64,000 bases of DNA from G965220305 sp965220305 (GTDB lineage: Bacteria > Chloroflexota > Dehalococcoidia > Lucifugimonadales > UBA3495), in NCBI GenBank assembly GCA_965220305.1, contig OZ244817.1, positions 2,170,001-2,234,000 on the forward strand, written 5' to 3'. Of this stretch, positions 8,448 through 17,344 are shown one piece after another. The position numbers and the translations under genes are program-made. Below the pieces are notes generated by a model that did no database searches, was not told where the DNA came from, and worked only from the letters and a program-made list of their open reading frames with translations. How positions within the stretch are numbered: position 1 is the first letter of the stretch; each line of letters opens with the position of its first letter.

Positions 8448-8503
8448 GCCCCTTGTCGGAGGCTGTCATCACCCGCTGCCAGGAGCTATGGGGACCAAAT
8501 AAA

Positions 8504-8542
8504 GGCCCAGCGGTATATCCCGCCGGGCCCTGCTGGTTTTTT
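8504..8542 (+). terminator. Terminator of the serine hydrolase gene
   Basis: GGCCCAGCGG faces CCGCCGGGCC with one mismatch around a short TATATC loop, followed by a TTTTTT run. Confidence 0.8.
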
Positions 8543-8562
8543 CGTCCTTGGATATAACGTTC

Positions 8563-9231
8563 CTACCATCGGACAACTTCCCGCTGGTCGCTAAACACCT
8601 GAACCTCAGTGATGTTCAGGTTGATCAAGCTTATCGGGATGCCCCGCTCGTCATCGGCGTAGACGTATCGCCTGTTGCCGTCTACGAACAACCAACCCGA
8701 CGCGTTGTCCCGGCATACCCCATTAAAGCAGACCCGAGTGGTAGTCTCCGTCAGAGTGGGTTCCCCGCCGTAGCCCTGCTCCAACTTCTCTAGAGCGGCA
8801 GGAGCAAGCATTGACCGTGGTATCCTACTAACGCCAGCCTCCAAGGGTTCCGAACTGGTCTCTCCGGTCACCGAATCGTACTCGACATACCGACCATCCT
8901 GTACCGCCTGATACGAACCTCGCCGACTGAACGTGCCGACCTGAGTGGTGACCTGGGGCGCGCTCACGATATCCTCCCGCCAGTTGTCCCTTGAATGGTA
9001 GGTCAGTCTAATCCCAAGGGTGCTGGTTTCCGGGGGAGCATCCCGCACCTTGTGGAACTGGCCCGTTACCTCATAGTGCATGGTAAGCCGTGGCCATTCC
9101 GATGGCGGTTCCTCGGCGTCGGCCCCGTAGCCAACTGTATAGACCGAGAGGGCAATGCCAACCATAAGTACCAGGGCGGCGAGAGCGGGCACGAGGACCG
9201 CCGGACGTTTGATTGTGATTCGCTTAATCAT
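8563..9231 (-). CDS. Predicted secreted or membrane-anchored protein, function unknown
   Basis: The 222-residue protein has a basic N-terminus (MIKRITIKRP) and one hydrophobic helix at about 11-34, consistent with an uncleaved anchor or signal peptide. The rest looks like an extracytoplasmic beta-rich domain, with an LTMHYEVTGQF strand and a single Cys pair in RVCFNGVCRD that could form a disulphide. The start is supported by CAGGAGA nine bases upstream. It sits 18 bp downstream of a second envelope-type gene that is interrupted, so the two were probably co-transcribed. I do not recognise a family. Confidence 0.65.
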   Translation of the reverse strand: MIKRITIKRPAVLVPALAALVLMVGIALSVYTVGYGADAEEPPSEWPRLTMHYEVTGQFHKVRDAPPETSTLGIRLTYHSRDNWREDIVSAPQVTTQVGTFSRRGSYQAVQDGRYVEYDSVTGETSSEPLEAGVSRIPRSMLAPAALEKLEQGYGGEPTLTETTTRVCFNGVCRDNASGWLFVDGNRRYVYADDERGIPISLINLNITEVQVFSDQREVVRW

Positions 9232-9249
9232 GCTGGTCTCCTGTTGGTT

Positions 9250-9759
9250 CTACTCCAAGTAGTGGTTGTGTCTCCACCCGGAAAAGGTCCTGGTCTCGGC
9301 TAGGCGCCAATTATTGAATGTGTAGCTCAATTCGTTCTGCACCAACGCCCCCGTAGCAAGGTACACATTATCGCCGAGATTGAAGTACGCCAAGTCGGGG
9401 GTGCCGGTAGTACGCCAACCCGAATCCGACTCGGTCTTATTGGTCTGCCAGTTGGAGCCGTTCCAACGCCGGTACTTGGTGTACTTGCTCTTCCACTTCT
9501 CCTTGTTCCAGCAGAGGCCGTTGTCGGGGTGCCTACCCCCGATGCGGACGTTGGTAACTGTGGCCCTGAATGGATTGGTTATCTTTGTGTATGTGACCTT
9601 GCTGTAGTGGGAAGTGCCGTGGCCGTCCCCTAGTTCGTCGTGGGTTATGGGGCCGTTCACCAAGGCCAGTACCTTCGGAACCGTGTGGGGAACGTAGACC
9701 TATATAGCCAACCCCGCCACCACGGCCACGGCGACAACCGTAAGCGTGATAACCGCCAT
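9250..9759 (-). pseudogene. Envelope protein gene interrupted by an in-frame TAG
   Basis: From ATG 9759 the minus frame encodes a hydrophobic signal-like stretch (MAVITLTVVAVAVVAGLAI), meets TAG at 9702-9700, and continues in the same frame through VYVPHTVPKVLALVNG to a stop at 9250. The open part is about 150 codons. The good ribosome site (AAGGAGG) is in register with a GTG 15 bp upstream in another frame, so a second small frame error near the start is possible. Without the hydrophobic segment the product could not be exported. This could be true decay or sequencing error. The body contains many Trp, Asn and Tyr residues and no known motif. Confidence 0.5.
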
Positions 9760-9875
9760 TCAATCTATTCACGGCTGCCTCCTTCACGTAAATTTGCCCC
9801 AGCCTTTTACTTCCCTATGGGGACTAGCTGGATTGTATCTGAATACGTGATAGTTATCAATCGGTTTTCTGTTGA

Positions 9876-10205
9876 GTAAGTGTTCGGAGTTGATGAGGTG
9901 AAATGGTCGAAAGTCGTTGTGGAAATGCGGGCATTATTAGGTGGCAGTTATCTCATATCAAGGGTGTGGATGCGAAACGTGAGTTCAGGACGGCCAGCCG
10001 GGAAGAGTTGCTGGAGATCATCGGCAAACAAGAGAGTGTGATTGCCGGTCAACAGGCCGTCATTGATCAGTTGCAGAGGCGGATAACGGCGTTGGAAGAG
10101 GGTCTGAAAGGCAAGGGACATCTGGGAATGCCGGGTAATAAACCGGGTGCAAGGCCAGGGACGCCAGAGAAGAAAGGGCCAAGGAAGCCCCCGCCCCAAC
10201 CCTTG
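9876..10205 (+). mobile_element. 5' remnant of an IS66-like insertion sequence
   Basis: The left end, GTAAGTGTTCGGAGTTGATG at 9876, matches the 5' end of the intact IS at 25352 read on the minus strand (GTAACTGTTCAGACTTGATG). It is followed by a frame encoding REELLEIIGKQ, then a coiled coil, then GMPGNKPGAR and a Lys/Pro-rich tail. This corresponds to the N-terminal leader of the intact transposase (RETLLEIIAELRQ, RMPGHKPAAR). Homology stops at about 10200, before the catalytic domain, and an MFS gene follows at once. The right terminal repeat and the DDE core are absent, so the remnant is inert. Confidence 0.75.
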
Positions 10206-10290
10206 CCACTACCCGGTTGCGCCGTTAAAATCAGCTACACTTACCCCCGGCCACGACCGGGGACCACTTTCCCAACCAGCAGGAGGTCCA

Positions 10291-11541
10291 TTGCAAGCAG
10301 CCACGCCCCTCATGCCCGATGCCCAGGGCATGAAGCAGAACCGGGCTTTCGTCCTGGGCAGCCTCTCCATAGGCCACGGGCTGTCCCACATGTTCGACCA
10401 GGGCTTCCCCCTACTGGTTACCGAAATTGTGGCGGCAATGGGCCTGGGCACCTTCCGCACCGCTACTCTCTTCGCCGTTAGGCAGGCAGGCTCCAGCGCC
10501 ACCAGCCTGGGAGGCGGCCCGGTTATCGACCACCTGAAGTCCTACTGGGGAATCATCCTCACGGCCTGCATGTTGGTCCACGCCATCACCTTCGCCGCCA
10601 TTGGCGGCGCCCCCACCTTCGCCCTGCTGCTGGTGGTGGTGCTGTTCCTGTCCATTCCCGGGTCGCTGTGGCATCTGCCCTCGGCGGCGGCCATCTCCCA
10701 ACGCTTCCCCGACCGTCGAGGCTTCGCCATTTCCATGCACGGCTTCGGCTCCAACATCGGCAACGTCAGTGGGCCGGTGGTGGCCGGGGCGCTGCTGGGA
10801 ACGGGGTTCCTAATCTGGCGGCACGTCTTCTTCATCTACGCCGGGCTGGCGGTGCTGATGGCGGTATTCGTCTGGTGGTCCCTGCGCGGGTTGGGCCGGG
10901 AAGCCGCCTCCGAACAGCAAATGAGCCTCGGCGAGCAGTTCGACAGCGCCCTGGCGCTCCTGAAGAACCCCATCGTCATGGCGCTGATATTCGCCGCCCT
11001 GCTGCGGGGCATCGGGCTAAACGCCCTGTTCAACTGGACGCCCTTCTACCTGCGGGAGAGCCTGGGCATGGGCACCCTGCAGGCCGGGGTCTACTACGCC
11101 CTGCTCACCGGCATGGGCATAGCTTCGGCGCCGGTGCTGGGCTGGTTGTCCGACACATGGGGCCGGAAGGCGGTGCTGGCGCCTGGATTCATCATTGCCG
11201 CCCTGCTCTCCCTGGTGGTGGTCAGCGTGGGCAGCAGTTGGTTGTTGGTGCCCATACTGGCCGGAATGGGGCTATTCAGCTTCGCCCTGCACCAGATAAT
11301 TCAGGCTTCGGTCTTGGACTACGTGGGGCGGGGAACCGAGGCTACCGCCATCGGGATGCTCTTCGGCATCAACGGCGTCATCGGCATCAGCTCCCCCTTC
11401 CTGGCCTCCGCCATTATCGAGCACCTGGGGGGCTACGGCTCGGTGTTCTACTACGCCGGCATCCTGACCCTGATTACCGCCGCCCTCGTGGTGGTGATTC
11501 CCCTGCGAAACCCGGACAACGCGGCCCCGGCCCGTGCATGA
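10291..11541 (+). CDS. Major facilitator superfamily transporter
   Basis: The protein has about 416 residues and 12 predicted membrane helices. A long hydrophilic loop after helix 6 carries the LGREAASEQQMSLGEQ stretch, and loop 8-9 has GWLSDTWGRKAVL, matching the MFS signature G-x-x-x-D-x-x-G-R-[KR]. The substrate is unknown. I chose TTG 10291 because AGGAGGT ends five bases before it. ATG 10312 and ATG 10330 are alternatives. Upstream in-frame codons read into the IS remnant and are unlikely to be translated. A tartrate dehydrogenase-like gene follows by about 200 bp, so an organic acid is a possible cargo (inference). Confidence 0.85.
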   Translation: MQAATPLMPDAQGMKQNRAFVLGSLSIGHGLSHMFDQGFPLLVTEIVAAMGLGTFRTATLFAVRQAGSSATSLGGGPVIDHLKSYWGIILTACMLVHAITFAAIGGAPTFALLLVVVLFLSIPGSLWHLPSAAAISQRFPDRRGFAISMHGFGSNIGNVSGPVVAGALLGTGFLIWRHVFFIYAGLAVLMAVFVWWSLRGLGREAASEQQMSLGEQFDSALALLKNPIVMALIFAALLRGIGLNALFNWTPFYLRESLGMGTLQAGVYYALLTGMGIASAPVLGWLSDTWGRKAVLAPGFIIAALLSLVVVSVGSSWLLVPILAGMGLFSFALHQIIQASVLDYVGRGTEATAIGMLFGINGVIGISSPFLASAIIEHLGGYGSVFYYAGILTLITAALVVVIPLRNPDNAAPARA

Positions 11542-11642
11542 GGAAGTGAACTTGCAAACCGCTCATCACTCCGCCTTCGCCCGGAACAGGCTCTGAGACA
11601 GGCGAAGGACACCCCCATACCAGCCTTCCCCCTAAAGTGTTA

Positions 11643-11670
11643 TGCCATTCCGGCGGAGGCCGGAATCCAG
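11643..11670. repeat. Short palindrome, family B variant
   Basis: CATTCCGGCGGAGGCCGGAA is a near-perfect inverted repeat between the MFS and dehydrogenase genes. It is the CCGGC variant of the family B palindrome. Confidence 0.8.
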
Positions 11671-11738
11671 GGGTGGCAAGGGGGAAGTGACCAGTCCTCT
11701 CCCCTTTGAGGGGGAGAATTAGAGAGGAATATTCAACG

Positions 11739-12812
11739 ATGGCAGAGTACAACCTGGCAGTTATCCCCGGCGACGGCGTGGGCCCCGAGGTCATAGCCGA
11801 GGGCAAGAAGGTGCTGGAGTCGGTGGCCGACAACACCGAGGGTCTGGCGTTTCGCTACACCGAGTTCTCCTGGGGGTCGGCCTACTACCGAGAGACGGGC
11901 CGCATGATGCCCGAGGATGGACTGGAGCAACTGAAAGGCCAAGACGCCATCCTCTTCGGCGCGGTGGGCGACCCCAACATCCCGGACCACATCACCCTGC
12001 AGGGGCTGTTGCTGCCCATGCGTCGCGTATTCGACCAAGGGGTGTGTATCCGACCCTGCTACCTATACCCCGGCGTCACTTCGCCCCTGGCGGGCAAGGA
12101 GCCGGGCCAGATTGACCTGGTGATTTTCCGGGAGAACACCGAGGGCGAGTACGCCCCGGTGGGCGGTCGGCTCTACCCGGGCACGCCCCACGAGACGGTT
12201 ATGCAGACCAACGTGTTCACCCGCCGGGGTACCGAGCGGATAATTCGGGCCGCCTTCGAGCACTGCGTCCGCCGCAACAAGAAGAAAAAAGTTACCTCGG
12301 TAACCAAGTCCAACGCCCAGGCCTTCGGCATGGTCTTCTGGGACGAGGTGTTCCAGGACGTGGCCGCCGACTATCCGGACATCGAGACCGAGTCGCTGCT
12401 GGTGGACCGGGTGGCCATGGACCTGGTGCGCTGGCCCGAGGACTTCGACGTGATGGTGGCCTCCAACCTCTTCGCCGACATCCTATCCGACATCGCGGCG
12501 GTGGCCACCGGCAGCATGGGGCTGGCCCCCAGCGCCAACATCAACCCGGAGCGACAACACCCCTCCATGTTCGAGCCGGTCCACGGGGCCGCCTTCGACA
12601 TCATGGGACAGGGGAAGGCCAACCCCCTGGCCACCATCTCGGCGGTGGCGATGCTGCTGGACCACCTGGGCGAGCCGGAAGCGGCCCGGCGGGTGGACGC
12701 GGCGGTGGTGCGCAGCCTGGAAGAACGCCGGGTAATCACCGCCGACCTGGGGGGCAGCGCCTCCACCTCCCAGGTCGGCGACGAGGTGGTGCGCCTGCTG
12801 GCGGAGGGGTAG
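11739..12812 (+). CDS. Isopropylmalate/isocitrate dehydrogenase-family enzyme, probably tartrate dehydrogenase
   Basis: This 357-residue protein has the beta-decarboxylating dehydrogenase fold. IPGDGVGPEV (about 8-17) and the FRENTEGEYAPVGG segment fit the substrate loop, VTKSNAQ carries the catalytic Lys, and VASNLFADILSD supplies the metal-binding Asp residues. FEPVHGAAFDIMGQGKANP is typical of the tartrate dehydrogenase/decarboxylase branch. It would oxidise tartrate or a related 2-hydroxy acid with NAD. The ATG at 11739 follows AGAGAGGAA. LeuB is the main alternative, but no other leucine biosynthesis gene is nearby. Confidence 0.8.
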   Translation: MAEYNLAVIPGDGVGPEVIAEGKKVLESVADNTEGLAFRYTEFSWGSAYYRETGRMMPEDGLEQLKGQDAILFGAVGDPNIPDHITLQGLLLPMRRVFDQGVCIRPCYLYPGVTSPLAGKEPGQIDLVIFRENTEGEYAPVGGRLYPGTPHETVMQTNVFTRRGTERIIRAAFEHCVRRNKKKKVTSVTKSNAQAFGMVFWDEVFQDVAADYPDIETESLLVDRVAMDLVRWPEDFDVMVASNLFADILSDIAAVATGSMGLAPSANINPERQHPSMFEPVHGAAFDIMGQGKANPLATISAVAMLLDHLGEPEAARRVDAAVVRSLEERRVITADLGGSASTSQVGDEVVRLLAEG

Positions 12813-12822
12813 GGGGTTGTTC

Positions 12823-13059
12823 CTACTCTTCCTCCTCTGCAATGTCCATCAATCGGTTCCAGAAAGCTATGATATGGCTTTCATCATTGCCGTGAGGGAT
12901 AACCGAGATAATACCGCTCCAGCCGTTTTCTAAGGCCCAATATACAACGTCTATGTCCGGCCCCATAACACGGTAGGCACGCTGTCCATATTCGGTGGCC
13001 GGCTCATGGAAACCCGTTGCCAACGACGCGGCACTGATAGAATGGCCTTGAAACTCCAT
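12823..13059 (-). CDS. Small hypothetical protein
   Basis: The 78-residue acidic protein ends IAEEEE and has a Trp-rich middle (VYWALENGWSGIISVIPHG). It has no signal or membrane segment. It converges on the dehydrogenase gene with a 10-bp gap and lies about 80 bp downstream of another small minus-strand gene, so the two may share a transcript. I recognise no family, and the ribosome site is weak. Confidence 0.5.
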   Translation of the reverse strand: MEFQGHSISAASLATGFHEPATEYGQRAYRVMGPDIDVVYWALENGWSGIISVIPHGNDESHIIAFWNRLMDIAEEEE

Positions 13060-13142
13060 ATTGCTACGCCTAACTTAAAACGTACTTTTTCCGTTACCTC
13101 AACCTTTGCCATGGCCGACGACCATAAGTCAGGTTGTTGCAA

Positions 13143-13373
13143 CTACTCTATCCGTACATTTCCTAAAGACCCAGCTTCAATTTGCTCCCCACAATCGTAG
13201 CAGTACAGCCCTTGAAGGCCCCCTGGTGTACCTTCACTCCTTACGTGAACCAGTTTGTCCCCAATGGCGATGAATACCTGGAATGTATCCAAGTCGCTTC
13301 TGAGTTCAACCGAACCACATGCCCGGCAGGCATACTTGGGTTGTGCTTCTTCGGGACTGAAGTTCATCGTCAT
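13143..13373 (-). CDS. Small zinc-ribbon-like hypothetical protein
   Basis: The 76-residue protein has two CxxC knuckles, CRAC at about 16-19 and CYDC at about 58-61, spaced as in a zinc ribbon. Between them is a predicted strand-rich stretch (LDTFQVFIAIGDKLVHV). It probably binds one zinc. Its partner and role are unknown. A second ATG two codons in is an equally good start. Confidence 0.6.
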   Translation of the reverse strand: MTMNFSPEEAQPKYACRACGSVELRSDLDTFQVFIAIGDKLVHVRSEGTPGGLQGLYCYDCGEQIEAGSLGNVRIE

Positions 13374-13499
13374 CCCCCAACCTTACTGCACAATTAGAGA
13401 TCGGGATCGTTGATCAAATGTGCTGGAAAGTCAATACATTGAAAGACTTATTTGCGGATAAGAAGTCTTCGTAACTGATGCCGCGAACGCCCGGAACGC

Positions 13500-14330
13500 C
13501 TACTCGATAGTTCGGCGGTAGAAACCGTTCCCTAGAAACTCTACCAAGCCCAAGTCTCGAAGGATTTGTAGCTGCTGCCGCAGCTTGGGACGGACGTTTC
13601 GGTTCTTGGGATATACTCTAGCTGCCACTGGCTCGCATACTGCCAGTAATTCTGGCATTTGAAACCCACTCCCTGGCATCTCCAGCACTCCCTCGAGAGT
13701 GAGCCTTGTCCAGCCTTTGAATCCTTCGATTAGTGCAGTATCGTCGGCTATAGAAAAACTTGCTTCGATAGCTGGGGCATTATCTTCCGAATAATCATGG
13801 GTGTCTGCCGCAAAGTAAGGGGAAGGTAGAGTTACCTTAATAGCCTCTACTGAAGCCTTTAGAGCCTCAAGGTCTTCAAGTTTCACTTCCGGGGGATAAC
13901 GTTTCGCCCCAAATCCCTTTAACAGCGAGGATGCCAGTTGGCTTACCACCGCTTCGTCCTTTGTGGCGAGTCCGCATTCCAAATTGCGATGCAGGCCAGA
14001 AACCGTGGCGTTGGCAGATGTGACTAGGGCAACACCATCGAAGATGTACATTTTGGCGTGGAGATTGCTTAAACTCTTAATCGTTATGCCATCCCCGGCA
14101 AGGATACAAAGAGAGTCTAGGCTGGAGGCTCCGAGGGCAAAGTCACGCAGGTCGGTTCGAGTTACCAGAGTGCGGGGTACATCTTTAGGGACTTGGTTGG
14201 TCAGACCGATAATCCCATTGTTTACATAGGGGCTGCCGATTAGCATTCGTGACCTGCAGGCTGATGCGAATTCGGCCAGCCAGTTGAAAGTAGGCGTTGT
14301 AACAACTTGCAAGCTGTCATTCGCTAACAT
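13500..14330 (-). CDS. Phospholipase D-family nuclease with a C-terminal winged-helix-like domain
   Basis: This 276-residue protein carries one HKD-type site: His91-x-Lys93, Asp98, then SAN with Asn107, and NLE at 116-118. A single HKD motif implies a homodimer forming one active site, as in the nucleases Nuc and BfiI. The C-terminal 40 residues (YPKNRNVRPKLRQQLQILR, LGLVEFLGNGFYR) resemble the winged helix found at the end of some restriction enzymes and Dam-replacing proteins. ATG 14330 has AAGGAGG eight bases upstream. A nuclease or restriction-like effector is likely, but no methyltransferase is adjacent, so immunity of the host DNA is unexplained. Confidence 0.7.
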   Translation of the reverse strand: MLANDSLQVVTTPTFNWLAEFASACRSRMLIGSPYVNNGIIGLTNQVPKDVPRTLVTRTDLRDFALGASSLDSLCILAGDGITIKSLSNLHAKMYIFDGVALVTSANATVSGLHRNLECGLATKDEAVVSQLASSLLKGFGAKRYPPEVKLEDLEALKASVEAIKVTLPSPYFAADTHDYSEDNAPAIEASFSIADDTALIEGFKGWTRLTLEGVLEMPGSGFQMPELLAVCEPVAARVYPKNRNVRPKLRQQLQILRDLGLVEFLGNGFYRRTIE

Positions 14331-14625
14331 TAGAAGCACCCTCCTTTTGACGTTGCTTCTTTTTCCTTTGGGCAGCAAGTGGATAGGGAAATATCGTCGG
14401 CCAGTCTTGGGATGGGGAGACTATGCCCAACCTCTGCGATCGGATTTGGCATAATCTACCGACCCAAATTACATGGGTCAACCAGCAACTGACAGTCCAG
14501 CAAATCTCAAACCCCTTGCGCTTAGTCGCAAGGCGCCCACCCCATCCAACCGTCCTTGAACCCCTCCCACCTTGATGGTTACACTGAAAGCAGCATCGCA
14601 TTCAAACCAACGAGGTTACCGCATC

Positions 14626-14880
14626 ATGCAATACCCGGCCAAGCCTAGCCTCTGGGAGAAGTACATCGACGAAAACTCCCGCACCATTCCCATCGTTCGG
14701 GACAAGGGGTATTCGGTTTGGTCCATCATCGGTAACATGAAGCTCTACCGGGGAGACCGCGAGGAGGTGCTGAAGGGCTATATGGGGACTTTGACCGAGG
14801 AGGAACTGGACGCGGCCATCGCCTACTACTGGGCCTACCCTGAAGGCATCGACCGCAAGCTGTGGGAGATAGCCAATTAG
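14626..14880 (+). CDS. DUF433-family antitoxin
   Basis: The 84-residue protein contains VWSIIGNMKLYRGDREEVLKG and LTEEELDAAIAYYWA. These are the two conserved helices of DUF433, a winged-helix family found as the antitoxin beside PIN-like toxins. The stop TAG overlaps the GTG start of the next gene (TAGTG), a typical coupled toxin-antitoxin arrangement. It should bind DNA and neutralise its partner. ATG 14626 is preferred over an earlier in-frame codon because a GAGGT sits upstream of it. Confidence 0.8.
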   Translation: MQYPAKPSLWEKYIDENSRTIPIVRDKGYSVWSIIGNMKLYRGDREEVLKGYMGTLTEEELDAAIAYYWAYPEGIDRKLWEIAN

Positions 14881-15266
14881 TGGCCCGCTTCTACTTGGAT
14901 GAGAATATAGATACTGCTGTTGGGCGTACCCTGGCGCGGTCTGGCCATGATGTCGTTCATGCCTATGACCTGGGCAATCGTTCGACGCCTGATTCGCAGC
15001 ACCTGTGGGTTGCCGCCAACGACGGGCGAGTTCTGATCACATTCAACCGCAGGGATTTTGAGCAGTTGCACCGCTTCTGGTTAGCCCTCAATACTTGGGA
15101 AATCTTCAACCGCGTTCACGCCGGAATAATAACCTCTTGGGGAAAGATTCCCAGAGACCAATGGGCGGACTTGGTTCACGAATTTGTACGCCCAAGCCAA
15201 AACCTGGACAACCAAATGTGGGAATGGCGCCCTCGGCAGCAGGAGTGGACTCCCTACGGCTGGTAA
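14880..15266 (+). CDS. DUF5615 PIN-like toxin
   Basis: The 128-residue protein starts with ARFYLDENID and continues with RSGHDVVHAYDLGN and VAANDGRVLITFNRRDF. These match DUF5615/Mut7-C PIN-like toxins, in which conserved Asp residues bind metal for RNA cleavage. The GTG start at 14880 overlaps the antitoxin stop by one base. A GTG at 14862 is possible but has no ribosome site. The C-terminus is longer than in most members, ending in a Trp-rich MWEWRPRQQEW stretch. Toxicity and RNA targets are inferred from the family. Confidence 0.82.
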   Translation: MARFYLDENIDTAVGRTLARSGHDVVHAYDLGNRSTPDSQHLWVAANDGRVLITFNRRDFEQLHRFWLALNTWEIFNRVHAGIITSWGKIPRDQWADLVHEFVRPSQNLDNQMWEWRPRQQEWTPYGW

Positions 15267-15278
15267 GGCCCCCACCCC

Positions 15279-15893
15279 CTACACCGCCCCCAGCACCACC
15301 CGCACGATGCGCCTCTCCAGGGCCGTGGCCAGTTGGCTGGTCAACTCCAACCGCTGGTGGTCGCCCAGGGTCCCCACGAAGGCCACCCCCAAAATGCGCC
15401 CTACCCGGAAGTCAATCACCGTGGAAGACATCAACCCCGCTGGCCCTCCCTGCAACACCCGCAGGGCCACCGACTCGTCAGAGAGGCCCGCTGTCTCCAG
15501 ACGCTGCACCGAGATTACCTGCTGGTCTTCCCCCACGCTCTGGCCCACGTTGGCCTCGAAGTCCTTCACGAATACGTCGTGCATCCAACCCACCACCGAC
15601 TCCGGCGAGTCGAACATGTGGGCCACGGAGGCCCCCACAAAGTTGAGACCGTCCGCCACCCGCATGTCCGAGGTGGGGCCGAACTCCCGCATGAAGCCGG
15701 ATAGCCGTCCCGCCTCCTGAAATCGTTGGGCGGTGCTGCCGGTGAAGCCGTGCTCCGCCATCTCTTCGTTGGTCAGTACCCCCTGACGCACCACCTGGTA
15801 GCCCTGGAACTCCGGGGCTATATCGTCTTTATCCAGTACCATATACTCCAGGTCGTCCTGGGAGACCCGGAATGTAGCTCGACTTAAGGCCAT
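15279..15893 (-). CDS. Conserved hypothetical protein
   Basis: The 204-residue soluble protein has regular codon use and alternating helix and strand, for example YMVLDKDDIAPEFQGYQVV and IDFRVGRILGVAFVG. The overall pattern resembles surface- or lipid-binding proteins of about 200 residues with a lumenal-type beta sheet, but I do not recognise a family. It converges on the toxin gene and has no apparent operon partner. Confidence 0.6.
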   Translation of the reverse strand: MALSRATFRVSQDDLEYMVLDKDDIAPEFQGYQVVRQGVLTNEEMAEHGFTGSTAQRFQEAGRLSGFMREFGPTSDMRVADGLNFVGASVAHMFDSPESVVGWMHDVFVKDFEANVGQSVGEDQQVISVQRLETAGLSDESVALRVLQGGPAGLMSSTVIDFRVGRILGVAFVGTLGDHQRLELTSQLATALERRIVRVVLGAV

Positions 15894-15987
15894 CGGTGTC
15901 TAAGGGACCTCCGTTTAAGTAATGACGATTGCTCCGGCCTTGGGGCGTCCTTGCCCGTGGGGGCTGCCAGCCCTGGCCCCGCTCCGC

Positions 15988-16100
15988 TGGATTCCCGCCC
16001 CCGCTTTCGCGAGGGTGACGTTCTTTCGCGGGAATGACGGTCGGTTGCCTTGCATTTCGGCCCCGTTCTGCAACGGGGCAAGCTCAGCGCCGGAATGACT
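15988..16100. repeat. Composite family B palindromes
   Basis: A nested copy (GGATTCCCGC, then CGCTTTCGCGAGGGTGACG, then GCGGGAATGACGG) is followed by a second copy in which GCCCCGTTCTGCAACGGGGC is inserted before GCCGGAATGAC. The mosaic form suggests one palindrome inserted into another. Confidence 0.75.
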
Positions 16101-16143
16101 GGGGGCTTAATGGGGGAGGGGGTATGTCCCCTCCCCCATCAGC

Positions 16144-17220
16144 CTAGCCGCAAACCATGGGGTACACGTGACGGCCCCGGGCCATCTCCCCCGGCACCTG
16201 GCTCTTGCTCCAGGTGCCGCCGCCGTCGTAGCTGCTGTAGACATGGCCGTCGCGGTCGCAACAGTAGACGTGAGACGGGGCCTGGCGGTCAATGGCTATC
16301 TGGAACATTCGGCTGGGCGCAACCTCTCCCAGGTCCACCTGTTCCCAGGTCTCCCCGGCGTCCCGGCTGCGTACCAACACCCCCGCCTCTTCCGTGCCCG
16401 GCGGGGCGCTGCCGCCACCGGCCCCGGCGGCCAGGTACATGTTGTTGGCGTCGGTGGGGTCAACTATCAGGCCCCGGCAGTAGCTGCCCCCGGGGAACAT
16501 CTCGTCAATGGGCACGAACTCCCAGTTATCGCCGCGCTCGCGACTGCGGAACATGGCTAGCTGGGTGATGATGTACACCAGCCCCGGCGCCGAAGGGTTC
16601 ACCTGTACGCCGTGCAGGTCCACCGGGCCCAGGCGAGTGTAGTGGCCGTCGGTGATGGACTTCCAGGTGGCCCCGCCGTCGCGGCTGGCAATCAGCCCGC
16701 CCACCTCGATGGCCCCGTAAACGTCCTGGGGACTGTTGGGGTCCACCGATATGCCGATGACCCGTTTGCAGATTTCCGTGGGGTTCATGGTTATGTGGGG
16801 GAAGCTGATGTTGGCAGTGTTCATCTTCTGCCAGGTGGCCCCGCCGTCCTCGGAGCGGCAGACGGTGCACTGGTCGTACCCGGCGAACAGTACGTTGGCG
16901 TCGTTGGGGTGGGCGGCCAGAGACCAGACGTCCCCGGAGGGCGAGTCGGTCCGTTGCCAGCTCTCGCCCCGGTCCCGGCTTTGGTACACGCCATCCTGGG
17001 TACCGGCGAAGATGTGGGAAGCGTCGTTGGGGTCCACCAGCAGCGCCTTGACCTGGGGCTCGGCGGGCAGCCCGTTGGTGATGCTCTGCCAGTCTCCGTC
17101 TCCGTCGGTGCGGCGGTACACGCCGCCCGAACCCAGGGGATTGTCCGGCACTCCAACGACCAGGGGCCCCTCGCCGCTCATGCCAATATAGACGTTGGTC
17201 TGATGAGTCTCCGTAGTCAT
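16144..17220 (-). CDS. BNR/Asp-box beta-propeller protein (sialidase-like, VPS10-like)
   Basis: The 358-residue protein is built of about seven blades, each with an Asp-box such as SEDGGATWQKM, SRDGGATWKSI, SRDRGESWQR, SRERGDNWEF, SRDAGETWEQV and SYDGGGTWSKS. Such propellers occur in sialidases, photosystem II assembly factor Ycf48 and VPS10 domains. The catalytic Arg triad of true sialidases is not evident, so binding or structural roles are more likely. There is no signal peptide. ATG 17220 follows GGGAGGG at good spacing. Confidence 0.8.
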   Translation of the reverse strand: MTTETHQTNVYIGMSGEGPLVVGVPDNPLGSGGVYRRTDGDGDWQSITNGLPAEPQVKALLVDPNDASHIFAGTQDGVYQSRDRGESWQRTDSPSGDVWSLAAHPNDANVLFAGYDQCTVCRSEDGGATWQKMNTANISFPHITMNPTEICKRVIGISVDPNSPQDVYGAIEVGGLIASRDGGATWKSITDGHYTRLGPVDLHGVQVNPSAPGLVYIITQLAMFRSRERGDNWEFVPIDEMFPGGSYCRGLIVDPTDANNMYLAAGAGGGSAPPGTEEAGVLVRSRDAGETWEQVDLGEVAPSRMFQIAIDRQAPSHVYCCDRDGHVYSSYDGGGTWSKSQVPGEMARGRHVYPMVCG

Positions 17221-17344
17221 GGTATCCCTCCCTGGCTAATGTAGGTAGATTCTTTGTCTATTTGACGCCGTTGTCAAGGGTATGACGCGGCCAGGCCGGG
17301 TTTTCCTACTTGCTTCAGGTGGCTCCGTCAAGTTCTGACCAGAA

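Noticed and set aside
9700..9702. Pyrrolysine or readthrough at the TAG
   Set aside because: Nothing in the window supports pyrrolysine use, and the gene otherwise looks decayed. TAG is not a selenocysteine codon.
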